DNA of 18,744 nucleotides from Planctomycetaceae bacterium (GTDB taxonomy: Bacteria > Planctomycetota > Planctomycetia > Pirellulales > Thermoguttaceae): the NCBI GenBank assembly GCA_031288955.1, contig JAITQJ010000198.1, positions 1 through 18,744 of the forward strand, read 5' to 3'. Each line of letters begins with the position of its first letter. The first letter of the stretch is position 1. Position numbers and translations under genes: made by a program. Shown here piece after piece: positions 15,006-18,744 of this stretch. A model generated the notes under the pieces. That model did not search any database. It was not told the DNA's origin and saw nothing but the letters and a program-made list of their open reading frames with translations.

Positions 15006-15027
15006 GAACGTTAAACGCCCACGGCTT
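14995..15027 (-). terminator. trp leader terminator 1 (promoter-proximal)
   Basis: On the minus strand AAGCCGTG (15027 to 15020) pairs perfectly with CACGGCTT (15006 to 14999), with a small CGT/ACG pairing possible in the 13-base loop, and the transcript continues into six T (15000 to 14995). It lies 21 bases after the stop of the leader ORF. Confidence 0.8.
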
Positions 15028-15048
15028 GCTTATTTGTTTGCGGAAATA

Positions 15049-15144
15049 TCACTTTCCTCTGAATACAGCAATGACCGAAGCGTTCCCGGACAAACGCCAG
15101 GACCGCCGCCAAAACAAACCAACTGTTGCTGAATCCATATTCAT
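15049..15144 (-). CDS. trpL: Putative trp leader peptide
   Basis: A 31-codon open reading frame between the trpE promoter and the two leader terminators. It begins MNMDSATVGLFWRRSWRLSG and contains Trp codons at positions 12 (15111-15109) and 16 (15099-15097), with four Arg codons around them. Two Trp in 31 residues is well above expectation, and the position is that of a leader peptide sensing charged tRNA-Trp. The stop TGA (15051-15049) is 21 bases before terminator 1. The predicted transcription start lies only a few bases before the ATG, so translation may be nearly leaderless; the second ATG (codon 3) is an alternative. Caution: the Trp codons are about 70 bases from terminator 1, farther than in E. 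coli, so a stalled ribosome would act through an additional structure. Confidence 0.55.
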   Translation of the reverse strand: MNMDSATVGLFWRRSWRLSGNASVIAVFRGK

Positions 15145-15154
15145 TATGGGTTGA

Positions 15155-15182
15155 ATTCTAACGAAAAGAAATTTTTTGTCAA
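15155..15182 (-). promoter_or_regulatory. Promoter of the trp leader and trpEGD
   Basis: Minus strand TTGACA (15182 to 15177, a perfect -35), a 16-base AT-rich spacer and TAGAAT (15160 to 15155, five of six). Transcription should begin near 15148. Confidence 0.75.
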
Positions 15183-15226
15183 GCCCCCGGTATATCAGAG
15201 CCGCCATCGCAAAATAGCGGGTTCAC

Positions 15227-15254
15227 TTGCAAAAACGGACACAGCGGTTAGAAT
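15227..15254 (+). promoter_or_regulatory. Promoter of guaB
   Basis: TTGCAA (15227-15232), a 16-base spacer and TAGAAT (15249-15254). Transcription should begin near 15261, about 29 bases before the ATG at 15290. It is divergent from the trp promoter, shares its -10 hexamer and spacer length, and the two -35 boxes are 44 bases apart. Confidence 0.6.
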
Positions 15255-15289
15255 GAGTTTGTCTCTATCCGCAAACCGTTGTGTACGAA

Positions 15290-16750
15290 ATGATGAACAA
15301 TCTTTTTTCCGAACTCGGCATTACCTTTGATGATGTATTACTCGAACCCCAATACAGCGAAGCCGTACCGTCAAGCGTCAACGTCAGTACCGTCCTGACA
15401 AAACGGATTTCACTGCGAATCCCTCTTATCAGTTCACCGATGGATACCGTAACCGAAGCCGATATGGCTATCGCCCTCGCACAAGAAGGCGGCATCGGTA
15501 TCATTCATAAAAATTTGTCCATCGAGCAGCAAGCCGGCGAAGTGTCCAAAGTCAAACGCTCCGCCAACGGCATCATCCGTCATCCGGCAACACTGCCGCC
15601 CAGCGCAACGGTTGACGATGCAGCACTTCTGATGAGCGAAAAAAATGTTTCCGGCGTTCCCGTCGTTCACGAAAACGGCAAACTTTGCGGCATACTGACA
15701 CGGCGGGACCTCCGGTTTCTCGAAAACGGACGGATAAAAATATCTGACGTAATGACCGCCGCAAACCTTGTTACCGCAAAGGGTAACGTCACTTTGGAAC
15801 AAGCCGAATCCGTATTGAAAGAAAAAAAAGTAGAGAAACTGCTCCTCGTGGACGATAACTATAGATTGACGGGGCTTATCACGATTAAGGACATTGATAA
15901 GATGCGCAGTTATCCCCGCCGCTGTGTCGATGACGACGGGCGGTTACGGGTCGGTGCTGCGGTCGGTGTTCACGATGATGAACGCATTGACCGGCTTATC
16001 GAACGCGATGTCGATTTGCTGGTCGTGGACAGCGCACACGGACATAGTTCCAACGTGATAGAAACCGTTCGGCGGATTAAAAAGCATTATGATATTGACG
16101 TGATTGCCGGTAACGTGGCAACCGAAGACGGGGCGAAAGCACTTGCCGATGCGGGTGCCGATGCCGTAAAAATCGGTATCGGACCGGGTTCAATCTGCAC
16201 AACGCGGGTTGTATCAGGAGTCGGCGTTCCGCAGATAACAGCAATTTCACGGGCAGCAAAAGCCTTGGACGGCAGCGGTGTTGCGATTATCGCCGACGGC
16301 GGTATCCGTTATTCCGGCGATATTACAAAAGCGATTGCTGCTGGTGCGCACGCCGTAATGATAGGCGGGCTGTTTGCCGGTTTAGAGGAGAGTCCGGGCG
16401 AGTTGATTTTGTACCAAGGCAGGACGTTCAAAAATTACCGGGGAATGGGGTCGCTGGGAGCAATGGTACACGGTTCGAGCGAGCGGTATCGGCAGGGAAT
16501 GGATATTTTGCCGGAAAAGTTGGTGCCGGAAGGCGTGGAAGGCAGAGTGGCATACAAAGGTAAACTGGGACCGTTTGTGTATCAGTTGGTCGGCGGTTTG
16601 CGTGCCGGTATGGGGTACTGCGGCGCGCAAACGATTAACGATTTGCGGACGAAATCACGCTTTATCCGTATTTCGCCGGCAAGCGGAAAAGAAAATCATC
16701 CGCACGACATTGTGATAACGCAGGAAGCCCCGAATTATAGCAGCGAATAA
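15290..16750 (+). CDS. guaB: Inosine-5'-monophosphate dehydrogenase
   Basis: A cytoplasmic enzyme of about 486 residues that oxidises IMP to XMP with NAD+, the committed step toward GMP. The N-terminus GITFDDVLLEPQYSEAVPS is characteristic. Two CBS domains lie between about residues 90 and 205 (ISDVMTAANLVTAKGNVTLEQ is in the second). The catalytic Cys303 is in GIGPGSICTTRVVSGVGVPQ, the active-site flap has R399-Y400 in MVHGSSERYRQG, and EGVEGRVAYKG follows; CBS domains and flap separate it from GMP reductase. I chose the ATG at 15290 because the conserved protein begins just after it. A GTG at 15281 would add three residues, and an ATG at 15293 is also possible; none has a Shine-Dalgarno sequence. 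Confidence 0.97.
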   Translation: MMNNLFSELGITFDDVLLEPQYSEAVPSSVNVSTVLTKRISLRIPLISSPMDTVTEADMAIALAQEGGIGIIHKNLSIEQQAGEVSKVKRSANGIIRHPATLPPSATVDDAALLMSEKNVSGVPVVHENGKLCGILTRRDLRFLENGRIKISDVMTAANLVTAKGNVTLEQAESVLKEKKVEKLLLVDDNYRLTGLITIKDIDKMRSYPRRCVDDDGRLRVGAAVGVHDDERIDRLIERDVDLLVVDSAHGHSSNVIETVRRIKKHYDIDVIAGNVATEDGAKALADAGADAVKIGIGPGSICTTRVVSGVGVPQITAISRAAKALDGSGVAIIADGGIRYSGDITKAIAAGAHAVMIGGLFAGLEESPGELILYQGRTFKNYRGMGSLGAMVHGSSERYRQGMDILPEKLVPEGVEGRVAYKGKLGPFVYQLVGGLRAGMGYCGAQTINDLRTKSRFIRISPASGKENHPHDIVITQEAPNYSSE

Positions 16751-16786
16751 TAACAATAAACGTTTTTGAGTGGAAAGGATTCCGAG

Positions 16787-17479
16787 ATGAAAAAGGTTCG
16801 TTTTTCAATGTTGGTGTTGGCGGGTGCCGTTTTGACGGCAATGCAGGTGTTCGGCGGCGAACTGCAATGGGCGAAACCCGGCACCGTTCAGCCGAAGTCT
16901 GCTGCAACAGCGCAGACCTCTTCGGTAACGCTGGAATATCCGGTGATTCTCGTGCAAAATGTTGAGGAAAGGCAGAAACCAACTGCGGCAGTGTCGAAGC
17001 CGGCACTTGCTCCGGTACCGCAAGCGGCGAATATCCAAAAGACGCCTTGCGATTACGAACTGAAATCGATTACATCAATTTCTTATGATATTCGGCGCAA
17101 ACAGGGCGAGGTGCCGGAAGAGTGTACGACGAATGCCCGCGAGTACACGGGACGGCACTTTGACCAGACGTGTTATCGGTGGAAGGCATCGAATCTTTGT
17201 ACAAAGGCAGCCTATTTTGAGGACGTGCAGTTAGACCGGTATGGTCATTCGGTATGTCCGGCGATGGAGCCGATTATTTCCGGTGCGAAATTTTTCGCAA
17301 CAGTACCGCTGTTGCCGTACTATGCCGGAGTAACGCCGCCGTGCGAGTGTGTTTACACGTTAGGACATTACCGTGTCGGTAATTGTTCGCCGTATATGGT
17401 TCAGCCGTTCCCGATTTCGTTCCGCGGTGCATTGCTTGAAGCGGGTGCCGTCGGCGGTGCCATTGCGGTGCTGCCGTAA
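16787..17479 (+). CDS. Small cysteine-rich exported planctomycete protein
   Basis: A 230-residue protein of unknown function. MKKVRFSMLVLAGAVLTAMQVFGG is a clear signal peptide. Residues about 25-85 are Ala/Pro/Gln-rich, like a flexible spacer. The rest contains eight cysteines (88, 113, 129, 138, 157, 186, 188, 200), an even number suited to disulfides outside the cytoplasm. The stretch CYRWKASNLCTKAAYFEDVQ continuing to LDRYGHS, then FFATVPLLPYYAG and CVYTLGHYRVGNCSPY, match motifs I associate with a planctomycete-only family of secreted proteins. The C-terminus is hydrophobic and Ala/Gly-rich. I chose the ATG at 16787 because GGAAAGGA lies 7 bases upstream and the basic signal-peptide start follows; a TTG at 16766 is in frame but less likely. 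It is 36 bases after guaB with no terminator between, so co-transcription is possible. Confidence 0.8.
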   Translation: MKKVRFSMLVLAGAVLTAMQVFGGELQWAKPGTVQPKSAATAQTSSVTLEYPVILVQNVEERQKPTAAVSKPALAPVPQAANIQKTPCDYELKSITSISYDIRRKQGEVPEECTTNAREYTGRHFDQTCYRWKASNLCTKAAYFEDVQLDRYGHSVCPAMEPIISGAKFFATVPLLPYYAGVTPPCECVYTLGHYRVGNCSPYMVQPFPISFRGALLEAGAVGGAIAVLP

Positions 17480-17503
17480 CGGTATAATCAGCCAAAAACG
17501 TTT

Positions 17504-17543
17504 CAGAGCCGTAATGAGCCGCAATCGTAAGACCGCGGCTCTG
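17504..17543 (+). other. Hairpin with two alternative stems
   Basis: CAGAGCCG (17504-17511) pairs with CGGCTCTG (17536-17543), and the inner GAGCCGC (17516-17522) can instead pair with GCGGCTC (17535-17541); the two folds exclude each other. No T-run follows, so this is not a simple intrinsic terminator. A TATAAT (17483-17488) sits just upstream without a good -35. Confidence 0.45.
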
Positions 17544-17608
17544 GAATGTTTATGAAAACTGCCCTGCACGGTTTTAGTAAAAGTCCCCCTGCTGCGGAAG
17601 AAAACGTA

Positions 17609-17635
17609 TTGTACCGTGTGTTTATATGTTACAAT
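17609..17635 (+). promoter_or_regulatory. Weak candidate promoter for the SMP-30 gene
   Basis: TACAAT (17630-17635) is five of six for a -10 box, with TTGTAC (17609-17614) at a short 15-base spacing. It would start RNA only a few bases before the ATG at 17646. Low support. Confidence 0.25.
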
Positions 17636-17645
17636 ATCCGGGCAG

Positions 17646-18560
17646 ATGCGAACCGACCATTTTCCCATTTCCGTTTTTCCGTTTTCCCTGACGCTCGGCG
17701 AAGGACCCGTTTGGGATAACGAAAGCGGACGGCTGTTTTTTCTTGATATTACAAAAAAACAACTGCACCGTTTCAATCCTAACGGCTGTTCTGATAACAC
17801 GGCTGATGAAGTTTTTGCCCTTGAGACGCTGACCGGCTGCGCTGCGCCCTGCCGCAGCGGAAACTGGCTCATCGCCGCCCAAAACGGTATTCAGGAAGTA
17901 CAACTGTTAAGCGGCAGCGGGCATTGTCAAGTCAAAATTCTGCGGACGCTGACTCACCCCGAAGTTGCCGATGCGGATAATCGTTATAACGACGGCAAAT
18001 GTTCGCCCGAAGGACGTTTTTGGTTCGGTTCGCTCAATATGAATCACGAAAAACACCGGGCGGCACTCTATTGCTGGGACGGAACGCAATGCCGGACAGT
18101 TTTAAGCGGAGCAACAAACTCGAACGGTCTCGGCTGGTCTCCCGGCGGTCATACGTTTTATTGGATTGACACACCGACTCGTCAAGTTGAAGCCTTTGAC
18201 TATAATACACAAGACGGCACGTTGAGTAACCGGCGGACGGTCATCCGCTTTGCCGACGATTTATCCTGGGGCAGACCGGACGGAATGACCGTTGATGCGG
18301 CAGGCAACCTTTGGATTGCACATTGGAACGGCAGTTGCGTAACGCATTGGAATCCTCACTGCAATATCGAACAAGGCGGCGAATGTTTACAAACGGTTCC
18401 GCTGCCGGTGCTGAATGTTACGTCAATGACTTTCGGCGGCAGTTCTTTGGATACCTTGTACATTACGTCAGCCCGTTCGGACAATGAATCGGCATCGGGC
18501 AATCTTTTTTCATTCAAACCGCTCGTCGGCGGAATACCGGCGGGACGATTCGCCTATTGA
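17646..18560 (+). CDS. SMP-30/gluconolactonase/regucalcin-family protein
   Basis: A 304-residue six-bladed beta-propeller enzyme of the SMP-30 family, which hydrolyses sugar lactones using one divalent metal ion. The expected metal ligands are all present: E19 in LTLGEGPVWD, N160 in ATNSNGLGWSPGG and D212 in WGRPDGMTVD; the substrate-side N115-D116 pair is in NRYNDGKCSPEGRFWFG. The blade segment DAAGNLWIAHWNGSCVTHW is also typical. There is no signal peptide, so it is cytoplasmic. The start at 17646 (MRTDHF) fits family length; a GTG at 17616 would add ten residues overlapping the candidate -10. The substrate might be gluconolactone or another aldonolactone, but the sequence does not decide it. 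gnd is in the window yet distant and on the other strand, so a joint role is only a guess. Confidence 0.9.
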   Translation: MRTDHFPISVFPFSLTLGEGPVWDNESGRLFFLDITKKQLHRFNPNGCSDNTADEVFALETLTGCAAPCRSGNWLIAAQNGIQEVQLLSGSGHCQVKILRTLTHPEVADADNRYNDGKCSPEGRFWFGSLNMNHEKHRAALYCWDGTQCRTVLSGATNSNGLGWSPGGHTFYWIDTPTRQVEAFDYNTQDGTLSNRRTVIRFADDLSWGRPDGMTVDAAGNLWIAHWNGSCVTHWNPHCNIEQGGECLQTVPLPVLNVTSMTFGGSSLDTLYITSARSDNESASGNLFSFKPLVGGIPAGRFAY

Positions 18561-18583
18561 TTTGGATAAAGAGCAGGAAAAAC

Positions 18584-18611
18584 ATCGGGGGGATAACGTC
18601 CTCCGATTTTT
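18584..18611 (+). terminator. Intrinsic terminator after the SMP-30 gene
   Basis: ATCGGGGG (18584-18591) pairs with CCTCCGAT (18600-18607), with one G-T pair, around an 8-base loop, followed by TTTTT (18607-18611). It begins 24 bases after the stop codon. Confidence 0.75.
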
Positions 18612-18615
18612 ATGC

Positions 18616-18621
18616 TATAAT
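18616..18621 (+). promoter_or_regulatory. -10 box (TATAAT) for the Rpn-type gene
   Basis: A perfect TATAAT in TATGCTATAATAA, 5 bases after the T-run of the preceding terminator and 37 bases before the ATG at 18658. No convincing -35; the position for one falls in the terminator loop. Confidence 0.45.
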
Positions 18622-18657
18622 AATTCCAACTCGAACCGCAGAACTTTAACCGCCTGT

Positions 18658-18744
18658 ATGCTGCTCTCGCCGAAGTCCGACATTGTTTTCAAGTTAATTT
18701 TCGGCGACCAGCGCAATGCGGACGTGTTAGCGGCATTTTTGCAA
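18658..18744 (+). CDS. Rpn-family PD-(D/E)XK nuclease/putative transposase, N-terminal fragment cut by the window edge
   Basis: The first 29 codons of a gene running off the right end. The translation MLLSPKSDIVFKLIFGDQRN, then ADVLAAFLQ, matches the opening of the Rpn/YhgA-like family (TIGR01784), in which the LxPKxDxVFKxLFGxxxN pattern is very characteristic. Family members are PD-(D/E)XK DNA endonucleases linked to recombination and are often found in many copies per genome. The catalytic residues lie beyond the window, so intactness cannot be judged. It sits behind a terminator and a TATAAT box. Confidence 0.8.
   Translation, partial: MLLSPKSDIVFKLIFGDQRNADVLAAFLQ

Noticed and set aside
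14953..15027. The two adjacent hairpins as a bidirectional terminator or a direct repeat pair only
   Set aside because: The hairpins share arm sequence, but the strong promoter upstream, the downstream trpE and the T-runs on the minus strand fit leader attenuation better; they are too far from any plus-strand gene end.
15071..15154. Plus-strand ORF of 27 codons opposite the trp leader
   Set aside because: It is the complement of the Trp-containing leader frame, lacks a start signal, and lies upstream of the guaB promoter, so it would not be on that transcript.
15281..15289. GTG at 15281 as the guaB start
   Set aside because: It would add only three residues before an ATG that directly precedes the conserved N-terminus; it cannot be excluded but is not preferred.

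Overview
The window looks like chromosomal DNA of a planctomycete (Planctomycetota). I infer this from several secreted proteins of kinds I associate only with that phylum (lipoprotein at 1464-2216, secreted proteins at 2461-5490, 5606-7030 and 16787-17479). Moderate GC and the scarcity of Shine-Dalgarno sequences fit but do not prove it. Genus cannot be told from the sequence. There are no rRNA or tRNA genes, no CRISPR array and no prophage genes; mobile DNA is limited to the two ends.

Left part (1-8404, all + strand): a decayed IS5-type transposase remnant (1-485), a family 2 glycosyltransferase starting at TTG (564), a small lipoprotein (1464), then three exported proteins in a row: a 1009-residue protein with an E/K/A-rich linker and twelve G-x-D repeats (2461), a 474-residue protein of planctomycete type (5606) and a thioredoxin-fold TlpA-like protein with a large N-terminal extension (7127). 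Intrinsic terminators after 2216 and 7030 split these into short transcription units.

Middle part (8418-14906, all - strand): 6-phosphogluconate dehydrogenase (gnd), a DUF2130 coiled-coil/nuclease-fold protein, and the tryptophan genes trpE-trpG-trpD. The DUF2130 gene has a roughly 425-base upstream gap with a candidate promoter flanked by two operator-like inverted repeats.

The divergent region 14907-15289 is the most interesting. It holds back-to-back promoters for trpE and guaB, and on the trp side a 31-codon leader ORF with two Trp codons followed by two tandem intrinsic terminators. The inner arms of these terminators are perfectly complementary over 8 bases, the arrangement expected of transcription attenuation controlling trpEGD.

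Right part (15290-18744, + strand): guaB (IMP dehydrogenase), a small cysteine-rich exported planctomycete protein, an SMP-30/gluconolactonase-family enzyme, a terminator immediately followed by a TATAAT box, and the first 29 codons of an Rpn-type PD-(D/E)XK nuclease/transposase cut by the window edge. Metabolically the window covers the first steps of tryptophan synthesis, the committed step to GMP, and the oxidative pentose phosphate pathway with a possible lactonase.
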